This document shows positions 31,565 to 39,833 of a stretch of 64,000 bases of DNA, piece after piece. The stretch spans positions 21,964-85,963 of the forward strand of contig CANFIM010000001.1 of the NCBI GenBank assembly GCA_947447175.1, read 5' to 3'. The translations under genes were made by a program, and so were the position numbers. The notes beneath the pieces are model-generated. The model made no database searches. It saw nothing but the letters and a program-made list of their open reading frames with translations, and was not told where the DNA came from. Origin of the DNA: Acidimicrobiaceae bacterium. Lineage in GTDB: Bacteria > Actinomycetota > Acidimicrobiia > Acidimicrobiales > Ilumatobacteraceae. The number at the start of each line of letters is the position of its first letter. The first letter of the stretch is position 1.

Positions 31565-34048
31565 ATGGAAACTGATGACATCGTTGATGAAATGACCGAC
31601 ACCATCGGGGCACAGCCGTCGAAAGACTCGGAATGGACGCAAACGTTTAAGTCCATGAGCACTACGGCTGTTGTGCTCGGTGCCACGTTGCTGGTGCTTG
31701 CTGCACTACATCCAAATCTCATCTTGCGCAACAACACGCCCACGGGTGGAGACATGGGTGCCCATGTGTGGGGTCCTGCGTATCTGCGCGATGTTCTCTT
31801 GCCGCACTTCCGCCTCACTGGCTGGAGCATGGATTGGTATTCAGGTTTGCCTGCATACCGTTTTTACATGGTGGTGCCGGCCCTGATGGTTGTGCTCTTA
31901 AATGTTGTGCTTCCCTATGGCGTTGCGTTCAAGTTGATTGTGGTTCTGGGTCTCGTTGCGTTTCCCACGGCCGCGTATTACATGGGCAAGATTGCCAAAT
32001 TGGCATATCCGTTGCCTGAACTCATGGTGGTGGGTGCCACCATGTTTTTGTTTGATGAGAGTTTCACCATCTACGGCGGCAACATCGCATCAACAATGGC
32101 AGGAGAGTTCTCTCATTCCATTGCGTTGATGTTTTCACTTCTCGGACTTGGTCTTTTCGCACGTGGACTTGATGATGGTAAGCATCGCGGTTGGGCCGCC
32201 ATCTTTATTGCGTTGTCAGCGTTAAGCCACGGCATTGTGTTGTTGTTTGTGTTCGGTGGCGCCGTGCTGATGATTCTCATGCGCCCTGATCGTCAACGTT
32301 TGAAATTTGGAGTCACCACTCTTGGAGTTGCGTTCTTGCTGTCAGCCTTTTGGGTGATTCCTTTCCTTGGCGGTCACTCCTTCATGACCGACATGAAATA
32401 CGGTTCCGAACCAGGCGGTGGCTCATTCAAGACCATGTGGGATATGTATTTCCCGCTCGCAACTGGCTGGGATATCACGTTGATGGTTCTCGCTGCTGCA
32501 GGGTTCCTTGGTTCGTGGGTGCGTCGTCGATTCCTTGGCATGTGGATGGGTGTTTACATCGTTGTGCTTTTCATCGGAGTGAAGGTGGCGCAAGGCGGTT
32601 TACCTGTCATTGGGTTGTTGTGGAATCCACGCGTTCTGCCGTTCCTCTACTTGTTGCGCTACATGCTTGCCGCAATTGGTGCATACGAAGTGTGCTTGTA
32701 CATCCGTCAATCAGTACAGATGCAGCGCAACCCTGGCTCGTTGCCAACGGCTCCAACTACAAAAGTGTTTACGTCGGTGCTGTGGTTGATGACAGCGTTC
32801 TGTCTCATTGTTCTTGGGGTGCGATTCCAAACTTTGCCATTCGCCAAACTTGAAGCAACGAGCACCAGTACGAAATATGGATGGGGCCCCATTAAGTTCC
32901 CCGCTTCTCGTGCATTCTCTGACGGTTGGTCACGTTGGAACTTTGAGGGATATGAAGGCAAGTCGTCTTATGCGGAGTATCACGCTGTTGTTGAAGAGAT
33001 GAAGAAATTGGGCGCCGACTCAACACATGGTTGTGGTCGCGCAATTTGGGAGAACAGTGGCGACCTCAATAAATACGGCACCACTATGGCGCTCATGTTG
33101 TTGCCGTATTGGACCAATGGATGCATCGGATCAATGGAAGGTTTGTACTTCGAAGCATCGGGCACAACTCCGTACCACTTCATCATGGCTGCAGCCATGT
33201 CAAAGCAAAGCAGCAACCCGGTTCGTGAACTTCGTTATGACAACAACGATGCTGCGAAGGGCGTTGCCTATATGCGCTCGCTTGGTGTTCGATATTTCAT
33301 GGGGTACACACCCGAAGCGATTGCGCAGGCAGATAAGCAGCCAGATCTGAAACAAGTTGCTGTGTCTGGGCCATGGCACATTTACGAGATTGTTGACACC
33401 ACATTGGTAGAACCACTGACAGTTCGTCCTGTCGTTGTCAATGAACGTCCAGGTGATCGACGCGAGCGTTGGCTAGAAATTGGCTCGTCGTATTTCCAGC
33501 ATGCCAATGAATGGTCAGCTCTGCCTGTTGATCATGGTCCTGCTGATTGGCAACGAATTGACGTAACCGTTGACGAAACTCGTCGTGTGGGCACAGAAAA
33601 AGATCCGGCCCGACAAGTTGACATTGTGCAGGCTTCAACAAAGACACCTATAAAGCAGGTTGCATTACCAACAGTAAAAGTTTCTGATGTGAAGCAGGGT
33701 CGCGAATCCATCTCGTTTACCGTTGACAAAATCGGTGTGCCAGTCCTGGTGAAAGTGAGTTACTTCCCGAACTGGACAGTGAAGGGCGCAAGTGGCGTGT
33801 ATCGCGCAGCGCCAAACATGATGGTTGTGGTACCCACGTCAACAACAGTACGAATGTCCTATGAACCATCTCGTCTTGACACTTCTGCGTACTTGTTCAC
33901 ATTGATTGGCATTGTGATTGTTGTGTTTATGTTCCGTCGTCGGTTCCGTTATGGAACTGCGATGCCGCCTCATGTTTACGATGATTCCATTGACTCAAAT
34001 GAACCATCGGCTACTGCAACTTCTGAGGCGGATAGTCTCAACTCCTAA
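31565..34048 (+). CDS. Large multi-pass membrane protein, GT-C glycosyltransferase-like
   Basis: 827 aa. Membrane region about 35-430 with some ten helices, then an outer domain of about 350 residues and a last helix near 785-805. The first loop, NNTPTGGDMGAHVWGPAYLR (about 56-75), carries the acidic residue after helix 1 expected of GT-C enzymes, and YSGLPAYRFYMVVPALMVVL follows the pattern of 6-pyruvoyl-tetrahydropterin-synthase-related membrane proteins. Likely uses a lipid-linked sugar at the outer face. The gene is followed by phosphomannomutase with TAATG overlap, which fits a mannose-linked role. Exact reaction unknown. Confidence 0.75.
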   Translation: METDDIVDEMTDTIGAQPSKDSEWTQTFKSMSTTAVVLGATLLVLAALHPNLILRNNTPTGGDMGAHVWGPAYLRDVLLPHFRLTGWSMDWYSGLPAYRFYMVVPALMVVLLNVVLPYGVAFKLIVVLGLVAFPTAAYYMGKIAKLAYPLPELMVVGATMFLFDESFTIYGGNIASTMAGEFSHSIALMFSLLGLGLFARGLDDGKHRGWAAIFIALSALSHGIVLLFVFGGAVLMILMRPDRQRLKFGVTTLGVAFLLSAFWVIPFLGGHSFMTDMKYGSEPGGGSFKTMWDMYFPLATGWDITLMVLAAAGFLGSWVRRRFLGMWMGVYIVVLFIGVKVAQGGLPVIGLLWNPRVLPFLYLLRYMLAAIGAYEVCLYIRQSVQMQRNPGSLPTAPTTKVFTSVLWLMTAFCLIVLGVRFQTLPFAKLEATSTSTKYGWGPIKFPASRAFSDGWSRWNFEGYEGKSSYAEYHAVVEEMKKLGADSTHGCGRAIWENSGDLNKYGTTMALMLLPYWTNGCIGSMEGLYFEASGTTPYHFIMAAAMSKQSSNPVRELRYDNNDAAKGVAYMRSLGVRYFMGYTPEAIAQADKQPDLKQVAVSGPWHIYEIVDTTLVEPLTVRPVVVNERPGDRRERWLEIGSSYFQHANEWSALPVDHGPADWQRIDVTVDETRRVGTEKDPARQVDIVQASTKTPIKQVALPTVKVSDVKQGRESISFTVDKIGVPVLVKVSYFPNWTVKGASGVYRAAPNMMVVVPTSTTVRMSYEPSRLDTSAYLFTLIGIVIVVFMFRRRFRYGTAMPPHVYDDSIDSNEPSATATSEADSLNS

Positions 34049-35415
34049 TGAGTACAGACCCATCGGTCCTTGACGCAATTGTCAAGGCGTACGACGTTCG
34101 AGGTACAACACCTGACCAAATGAACGATGAAGTGGCATTTGCGTTAGGAATTGCCTTTGCAGATTTTGTTCAAGCGCCAACTGTTCTTGTTGCTCGCGAT
34201 ATGCGCACCACCGGAGAGTCACTGGCCGCGGCGTTTGCCAATGGTGTTATTTCTCGAGGCTCAAACGTTATTGACCTTGGACTTGCAAGTACCGATTTGG
34301 TGTATTTCGCGGCCGGATCCCTGAATGCACCCGGTGCAATGTTTACGGCTTCTCATAATCCTGCGCAATACAACGGAATCAAGTTCTGTTTGTCCGGAGC
34401 GCGACCAGTGGGAATTGACACAGGGCTCGCGGAAATACGTGACGCAGCAAAGAAAGTGCTTGGCGGCGCAGTTCCACCTGCAGTTCCAACACCAGGAACT
34501 ATTTCAGAACGTGACATGCTCGACGAATTTGCTGACCACGTCGTGTCATTCATTGATGTCAATGCATTACAGCCGATGAAGATTGTTGCTGATACCGCTA
34601 ATGGTATGGGAGGCCTCATTGTGCCGGTGGTGTTTGAGCGTTTGCCAATGATGGATCTTGAGGTGATGTACCCCGAACTAGACGGCACCTTCCCGAATCA
34701 CCCTGCTGACCCCATTCAGCCCGCTAACCAACGTGATCTGCAGGCTCGCGTTGTGAGTGGAACTTTCGATGTTGGTCTTGCATTCGATGGCGATGCTGAC
34801 CGCGTGTTTGTTGTTGACGAACAGGGGCGTGGCTTATCAGGTTCCACCACTACTGCAATATTGGCCGCTGCAGTGTTGCGCGCGCATCCAGGCGCAACCA
34901 TCTTGCACAATCTCATCTGTTCAAAGTCTGTTCCAGAGGTCATTCGTGAAAACGGGGGAGTTCCCGTTCGTACAAAAGTGGGCCACAGCAACATCAAGCA
35001 GGTGATGGCAGAAACTGGTGCAGTGTTCGGTGGCGAACATTCTGCGCACTATTACTTCCTCGATAACTTCCGCGCAGACTCAGGCATCATCGCCACCATG
35101 TTGATGTTGCAAGAAATTTCTCGATCCGGAATGCCACTGTCGGAATTCCGCAAGCCATTTGAAAGATATGAAGCAAGTGGTGAAATCAATACAAGCGTGT
35201 CCGACGCACATGCGGTGATGCAGGCCGTTGCAAAAACGTTTGCCGACAAGCCCCAAGACTGGATTGATGGTCTCACGGTGGATTGTGGCGATTGGTGGTT
35301 CAACCTTCGGCCCTCCAATACCGAGCCACTTCTCCGCTTGAATCTCGAAGCGTCAACTAGGGATGAGTGCGATAATCACGTGGCTGAAGTGCTGTCGCTT
35401 GTGACATCGCTCTAA
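34048..35415 (+). CDS. manB: Phosphomannomutase/phosphoglucomutase
   Basis: 455 aa alpha-D-phosphohexomutase. Phosphoserine loop GAMFTASHNPAQYNGIKF (about 93-110), metal loop AFDGDADRVFVVDEQG (about 248-263), sugar-binding loop GGEHSAHYYF and phosphate-binding RPSNTEPLLRLNLEA near the C-terminus are all intact. Interconverts mannose-6-phosphate and mannose-1-phosphate, giving the substrate for the pyrophosphorylase at 17011. Start ATG overlaps the previous stop by one base. Same strand and order as in other actinobacteria, where ahcY is close by. Confidence 0.94.
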   Translation: MSTDPSVLDAIVKAYDVRGTTPDQMNDEVAFALGIAFADFVQAPTVLVARDMRTTGESLAAAFANGVISRGSNVIDLGLASTDLVYFAAGSLNAPGAMFTASHNPAQYNGIKFCLSGARPVGIDTGLAEIRDAAKKVLGGAVPPAVPTPGTISERDMLDEFADHVVSFIDVNALQPMKIVADTANGMGGLIVPVVFERLPMMDLEVMYPELDGTFPNHPADPIQPANQRDLQARVVSGTFDVGLAFDGDADRVFVVDEQGRGLSGSTTTAILAAAVLRAHPGATILHNLICSKSVPEVIRENGGVPVRTKVGHSNIKQVMAETGAVFGGEHSAHYYFLDNFRADSGIIATMLMLQEISRSGMPLSEFRKPFERYEASGEINTSVSDAHAVMQAVAKTFADKPQDWIDGLTVDCGDWWFNLRPSNTEPLLRLNLEASTRDECDNHVAEVLSLVTSL

Positions 35416-35434
35416 TTAGTGAAAAGATGCCTGT

Positions 35435-35674
35435 ATGACAACGATTGAACCAGCACTCCTTTCCATCTTGGCTTGTCCAGAAGATAAGGGTCCACTGTTT
35501 TACATTGAGTCTGAGGCCCTGTTGTACAACCCGCGTCTCCACCGCACATATGCCGTTGTTGATGGCATTCCGGTGATGTTGATAGAAGAATCGACACAAG
35601 TCACAGACACTGAACATTCACGTTTAGAAGGCGTTATCGCCGCTCAGGGCATCAAAGCCACCTTCACTCGCTAA
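35435..35674 (+). CDS. Trm112-like small protein
   Basis: 79 aa. PALLSILACPEDKGPLFYIE, YNPRLHRTYAVVDGIPVMLI follows the Trm112/UPF0434 fold, a small zinc-binding partner of methyltransferases. Only one cysteine is left where the family usually has a C-P-x-C pair, so zinc binding is doubtful. It lies 19 nt after phosphomannomutase. Partner unknown. Confidence 0.8.
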   Translation: MTTIEPALLSILACPEDKGPLFYIESEALLYNPRLHRTYAVVDGIPVMLIEESTQVTDTEHSRLEGVIAAQGIKATFTR

Positions 35675-35681
35675 GGCTGAG

Positions 35682-35687
35682 TACACT
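35682..35687 (+). promoter_or_regulatory. Possible -10 for ahcY with about 75-nt leader
   Basis: TACACT, followed by a leader to ATG 35767 with a CTGAT/ATCAG inverted pair enclosing a GC-rich hairpin region. No clear -35 was found and the leader does not match the SAH riboswitch I know, so the call is tentative. Confidence 0.3.
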
Positions 35688-35766
35688 CGTGAACTGATCG
35701 GGCTGATTAGAGCGGTGCCAGTGGGCCCCAGCCACGTTCATTATCAGAACACCTCAAGGAGCTTCT

Positions 35767-37215
35767 ATGTCCTCTTTCGCCGAACGTCGCGATTACCGCG
35801 TCGCCGATCTCAGCCTTGCACCATTTGGTCGTAAGGAAATTCATCTTGCCGAGCATGAAATGCCAGGCCTTCGTTCATTGCGCAAAGAGTTCGGCGCATC
35901 GAAGCCACTTGCCGGAGCTCGTATTTCGGGTTCATTGCACATGACAATCCAAACGGCAGTGTTGATTGAAACACTGGTCGAGTTGGGTGCAGAAGTGCGT
36001 TGGGCAAGCTGCAACATCTTCTCCACACAAGATCACGCAGCCGCGGCTGTTGTTATTGGTCCGAATGGCACTCCAGAGAACCCACAAGGTGTTCCCGTGT
36101 TCGCTTGGAAGGGTGAAACGCTGGAGGAATATTGGTGGTGCACCGAGCAGATGATGACCTGGCCCGACGGTGGCCACGCCAACATGATTCTCGATGACGG
36201 TGGCGACGCCACGATGCTTGTTCACAAGGGTGTCGAATACGAAGCAGCTGGCGCAGTGCCAGACCCCACAAGTGCATCAAACCCAGAGCTCGCAATTGTT
36301 CTTGGTCTCTTGCAACGTTCATTGAAGAACGAACCCAACAAGTGGGGCGAGATGGCAAAGCACATCAAGGGTGTCACTGAAGAAACCACTACTGGTGTGA
36401 AGCGTTTGTACAAGATGGCAAAAGAAGGCGAATTGCTGTTCCCAGCCATCAACGTGAACGACTCGGTCACAAAGAGCAAGTTCGATAACTTGTACGGCTG
36501 TCGCCACTCACTTATCGACGCCATCAACCGCGCAACCGACGTGATGATCGCCGGCAAGCTTGCAGTGGTGTGTGGCTACGGCGACGTTGGCAAGGGCTGT
36601 GCTCAGTCATTGCGTGGACAGGGTGCACGAGTCATCGTGACTGAAATTGACCCCATCAACGCCTTGCAGGCCGCAATGGAGGGATACGAAGTCAACACGC
36701 TTGAGTCAACACTGGGTGATGCAGACATCTTCGTTACGGCAACCGGAAACGAAGCAATTGTTACTGCAGAGCACATGGAGAAGATGAAGCACAACGCAAT
36801 TGTGTGCAACATTGGCCACTTCGACAACGAAATTGACATGGCGGGCCTTTCACGCAGCAAGGCAACGCGTGATGAATTGAAGCCAGGCACAGACCTGTGG
36901 ACATTCCCTGACGGCCACTCAGTCATCGTGTTGGCAGAAGGACGTTTGGTCAACCTTGGTTGCGCAACAGGTCACCCATCATTCGTGATGAGCTGTTCGT
37001 TCAGCAACCAGGTGATTGCGCAAATTGAATTGTTCAACAACCTTGAGCAATACCCCACAGGTGTGTACGTTTTGCCGAAGCATCTTGACGAAAAGGTGGC
37101 ACGTGCGCACCTTGAAGCATTAGGTGTTGTGCTCACGAAGCTCAGCGATGAGCAAGCGGAGTACCTCGACATGGATCCTTCAGGACCATTCAAGCCAGAG
37201 CACTACCGCTACTAA
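35767..37215 (+). CDS. ahcY: Adenosylhomocysteinase
   Basis: 482 aa, cytosolic NAD-dependent tetramer that splits S-adenosylhomocysteine to adenosine and homocysteine, keeping methylation going. Features: [54 protein letters not shown] motif [20 protein letters not shown] (about 262-281), [12 protein letters not shown], and the C-terminal [14 protein letters not shown] whose Lys/Tyr reach the neighbouring subunit. Strong AAGGAG before ATG, in contrast to the leaderless neighbours, suggests high and leader-dependent translation. A hairpin terminator follows. Confidence 0.98.
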   Translation: MSSFAERRDYRVADLSLAPFGRKEIHLAEHEMPGLRSLRKEFGASKPLAGARISGSLHMTIQTAVLIETLVELGAEVRWASCNIFSTQDHAAAAVVIGPNGTPENPQGVPVFAWKGETLEEYWWCTEQMMTWPDGGHANMILDDGGDATMLVHKGVEYEAAGAVPDPTSASNPELAIVLGLLQRSLKNEPNKWGEMAKHIKGVTEETTTGVKRLYKMAKEGELLFPAINVNDSVTKSKFDNLYGCRHSLIDAINRATDVMIAGKLAVVCGYGDVGKGCAQSLRGQGARVIVTEIDPINALQAAMEGYEVNTLESTLGDADIFVTATGNEAIVTAEHMEKMKHNAIVCNIGHFDNEIDMAGLSRSKATRDELKPGTDLWTFPDGHSVIVLAEGRLVNLGCATGHPSFVMSCSFSNQVIAQIELFNNLEQYPTGVYVLPKHLDEKVARAHLEALGVVLTKLSDEQAEYLDMDPSGPFKPEHYRY

Positions 37216-37231
37216 AACCGAACAAGAAAGG

Positions 37232-37263
37232 GCCTCGTCACTTCACGGTGGCGGGGCTTTTTT
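37232..37263 (+). terminator. Rho-independent terminator after ahcY
   Basis: A 10-bp stem GCCTCGTCAC / GTGGCGGGGC (two G-T pairs), loop TTCACG, followed directly by six T. It lies 16 nt after the ahcY stop. Confidence 0.85.
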
Positions 37264-37267
37264 CTAT

Positions 37268-37927
37268 TTATTGCTCGAGTGCTTCGCCTTCTGCGGCTGC
37301 AATGTTGGTTGATGACATGCGGAACATGCGCAACGTGATCTGCACCATGGGGCCAATTCCAAGCGCGAACACAAATGTTCCGAGCCCAATGTGGCCGCCT
37401 AATGCGATACCAATCAGCATCACTGTTATCTCAACAGTGGTGCGAGCAAGACGCACGCTGATGCCGAAGCGCTTGTTCAAGCCGAGCATTAATCCGTCGC
37501 GTGGTCCAGACCCAAACTCTGCGCCAATATATAAACCCGAACCAGCAGCAATGATGCTGAGGCCAGCGAACATGTAGATCGCGCGCACGATGAGTGAATC
37601 TGAATGCGGAATGATGTCTTGCGCGACGTTTTCTATAAGGCCAATTTCAATAGCGTTCAGAATTGTTCCGAGCCCGGGTCGAAGACGTAACGGAATCCAT
37701 AACAGCAGTACGGCAAAAGCAACGATGATGAGCACAGTGCCAAGTCCTAAGCCTGTGTGACGCGAAATTCCTTGGTGGAACACGTCCCATGGGGGCACGC
37801 CAAGGTCCGAGCGAACGAAGAATGCGATGCCCGTTCCGAAGCATGCAAGTCCAGCAACACATCGCACTAGTCGTTCGAAGAAACGTTCGCGCAGTGGGCG
37901 AGGGGTAACGACAGGGTTGGGAGTCAT
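37268..37927 (-). CDS. YczE/YitT-like integral membrane protein
   Basis: 219 aa with five or six hydrophobic segments. LVRCVAGLACFGTGIAFFVR, SDLGVPPWDVFHQGISRHTG and GAEFGSGPRDGLMLGLNKRF match the YczE family, whose G-x-x-P-W/R-D motifs repeat in two halves. Function not established; some members affect export of lipopeptides or other small molecules. ATG 37927 is chosen over an upstream in-frame start at 37963 because TACGGT (37941-37936, minus) is 8 nt before it. Its start codon shares bases with that of comF. Confidence 0.8.
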   Translation of the reverse strand: MTPNPVVTPRPLRERFFERLVRCVAGLACFGTGIAFFVRSDLGVPPWDVFHQGISRHTGLGLGTVLIIVAFAVLLLWIPLRLRPGLGTILNAIEIGLIENVAQDIIPHSDSLIVRAIYMFAGLSIIAAGSGLYIGAEFGSGPRDGLMLGLNKRFGISVRLARTTVEITVMLIGIALGGHIGLGTFVFALGIGPMVQITLRMFRMSSTNIAAAEGEALEQ

Positions 37928-38456
37928 GGAATTACACCGTAGTGAACGAATCATTGGAGTCAACGGACGATTAGTGGAAGTGCAGTACTTAGGGGTTGCG
38001 GCACATGAAGGGTTGGTGCGTGATGCGGTGTTGAATCTGAAATATCACGGTCATCGTGCTGTTGCTCGGCAACTTGCACTCGTCATTGTGGATGCACTTG
38101 AAGACCTGTCCATGGCGAATGGCGAATGGTTAGTGACGTGGGCTCCAACTTCTGAAATGCGTCGACGCAAGCGAGGATTCGATCAGTCAGAACTCATCGC
38201 TCGACATGTGGGTGCGTTTCTAGGGCAACCTGTTCGTCGACTTCTGCGGCGAACGAGTAGTCAATTCCAAACAGGGCATTCACGTATTGACCGACTGAAT
38301 GCAGTGAGTTTTCAGGGTCGCCGTATTGATTCCACTGCAATCTTGTTGGTGGACGACGTTGTGACTACCGGAGCCACGTTTCGCAATGCCGCGTATGAAT
38401 TAGTGCGGTGTGGTGCCACAAAAGTGATTTGCGTTGCTCCATCTCATACACTCTGA
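37926..38456 (+). CDS. ComF family phosphoribosyltransferase-like protein
   Basis: 176 aa. PRTase core: DAVLNLKYHGHRAVARQLAL, WAPTSEMRRRKRGFDQSELI and the PRPP-binding loop AILLVDDVVTTGATFRNAAY (about 142-161). Members assist DNA uptake (ComF) or nucleotide salvage (GntX); here the N-terminal zinc finger of ComF is missing. ATG 37926 overlaps the YczE start (CATG); GTG 37974 is a possible shorter start. 31 nt before the TetR gene. Confidence 0.82.
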   Translation: MELHRSERIIGVNGRLVEVQYLGVAAHEGLVRDAVLNLKYHGHRAVARQLALVIVDALEDLSMANGEWLVTWAPTSEMRRRKRGFDQSELIARHVGAFLGQPVRRLLRRTSSQFQTGHSRIDRLNAVSFQGRRIDSTAILLVDDVVTTGATFRNAAYELVRCGATKVICVAPSHTL

Positions 38457-38487
38457 ACAACTAGACGCGTAGGTGATTGAGGAAAAA

Positions 38488-39108
38488 GTGACTGTGATGG
38501 CCGAAGGAGAAACTTCCACTCCCGCGCAGCGAATTCTTGAACGCGCCATTGAGGTCATCAATGCCGCAGGTGAAGTTGCGATTCGCACGAACCCAATTGC
38601 TGCTGAGTGCGGTGTGACCCCACCCATTTTGTATCGCGCGTTTCAGAGTCGTGAAGGACTTGTTATCGCAGCACAAGCAGAGCGTTACAGGCGCTCAACG
38701 GAGACCGCTGCAACTTTGTTAATTGAACTGATTACAAGTGCAACATCACGGAAAGATCTGATTGACAAGGTCTCGCAAGCGCTCGACTTTATTTTTAGCG
38801 ACGACCGACATGGCGCCCGAGAAATTCGCGCCAACGTCATCGGCTCTGCTGTTTCTCGCCCGGCGTTACGAGCAGAAATTGTCAAAGTTGACTCCTGGTA
38901 CATGCAAAAAATTGCCGATGCCTACGCCATTGCTTTTGGGCAGGGGTGGGTGAATTCAGATGTTGATATTCGGGCAATTGCATTGTGGGCGCAGGGCCTT
39001 ACAAACTCACGCATCATGGTCGAATTTGCGGGCAACAAAGTTTTGGCTACGCAGTGGAATGACATCTCGAAGAAAGCCATTCTTCAGGCAATCTTCGGAA
39101 CTATCTAG
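38488..39108 (+). CDS. TetR family transcriptional regulator
   Basis: 206 aa. The N-terminal 50 residues form a TetR helix-turn-helix: AQRILERAIEVINAAGEVAI then AAECGVTPPILYRAFQSREG. The C-terminal ligand/dimer domain shows no recognised signature. Target genes unknown; it may control itself or the adjacent HAD gene. GTG 38488 follows GAGG at a suitable distance; GTG 38473 and ATG 38497 are alternatives. Four-base tail-to-tail overlap with the HAD gene. Confidence 0.85.
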   Translation: MTVMAEGETSTPAQRILERAIEVINAAGEVAIRTNPIAAECGVTPPILYRAFQSREGLVIAAQAERYRRSTETAATLLIELITSATSRKDLIDKVSQALDFIFSDDRHGAREIRANVIGSAVSRPALRAEIVKVDSWYMQKIADAYAIAFGQGWVNSDVDIRAIALWAQGLTNSRIMVEFAGNKVLATQWNDISKKAILQAIFGTI

Positions 39109-39755
39109 AGTCCTGCTAACTGACGGGCTGTAGCAATTGCGCTCAGCGAGTCGCCGGTCACATGAATGCCATGCATGCCAATCGCATTTGCAGCATGCAC
39201 GTTTGCTTCTAGATCGTCGAGGAATGCCGTGCGAGATGGTGTAGCGCCAATGCGTTCCATGGTGAGGTGATAAATATCCGGGTTGGGTTTGCGCATTCCA
39301 ACTTCGTGGCTATCAACGATGGTGTCGAACACGTTTTCGAAATCCATCAGTGGCCACCACCACTCACGGAACTCCTTCACGTTGTTCGTAAGAATTCCAA
39401 TCGGAATGCCAGCGTTCTTCAAATCTGCAATTAGCGCAACCATGTCGTCATTGAGTTGGAAATGAAAAGCAGGTCCACCTGCAGTGGGTGGTGCTTCGGG
39501 CGGAACTGAGGCAACAATGCCTTCGGCATCGAGACGTTCTTTCGTGAGAGCACGGCACTCGGCCAAGGTGATTTCACCGCGTTCCACCCTGTGCCACTGG
39601 TGGTCGGTATCGAGATGGTGCGGGCCCATCACAATTTCAGCAATCAGTTTCGGGTCGTGATTGGGATAGCGGCGAGTGAAATCACTGGGTCCACCATTGC
39701 GCATAATCACGCCGCCGAGGTCAAAAATGACGGCATCTACTGTTCTTGGGCTCAT
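39105..39755 (-). CDS. HAD superfamily hydrolase
   Basis: 216 aa from ATG 39755. All four HAD motifs: DAVIFDLGGVIMRNG (nucleophile), PIGILTNNVKEFREWW (Thr/Ser), VGMRKPNPDIYHLTMER (Lys) and TAFLDDLEANVHAANAIG (acids). The cap sequence includes an unusual AFHFQLNDDMVALIADL; closest type is epoxide-hydrolase N-domain/haloacid-dehalogenase-like phosphatases. Substrate unknown. ATG 39803 gives 16 extra residues and lies 10 nt from a TACCTG that faces the secA -10, so the longer form is also possible. Confidence 0.88.
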   Translation of the reverse strand: MSPRTVDAVIFDLGGVIMRNGGPSDFTRRYPNHDPKLIAEIVMGPHHLDTDHQWHRVERGEITLAECRALTKERLDAEGIVASVPPEAPPTAGGPAFHFQLNDDMVALIADLKNAGIPIGILTNNVKEFREWWWPLMDFENVFDTIVDSHEVGMRKPNPDIYHLTMERIGATPSRTAFLDDLEANVHAANAIGMHGIHVTGDSLSAIATARQLAGL

Positions 39756-39817
39756 ATCTGAAGATTCTTGCCGTGTTCTTAGGTATTCAACGAACTGGCT
39801 CATGGGGTACCCACAGG

Positions 39818-39823
39818 TAGGCT
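39818..39823 (+). promoter_or_regulatory. -10 box for secA
   Basis: TAGGCT, 10 nt before ATG 39834; probably a nearly leaderless secA mRNA. Confidence 0.4.
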
Positions 39824-39833
39824 CAAACACTGC

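Noticed and set aside
35688-35766. SAH or SAM riboswitch before ahcY
   Set aside because: The leader could fold, but it lacks the conserved core of the SAH element and of the SAM families I know.
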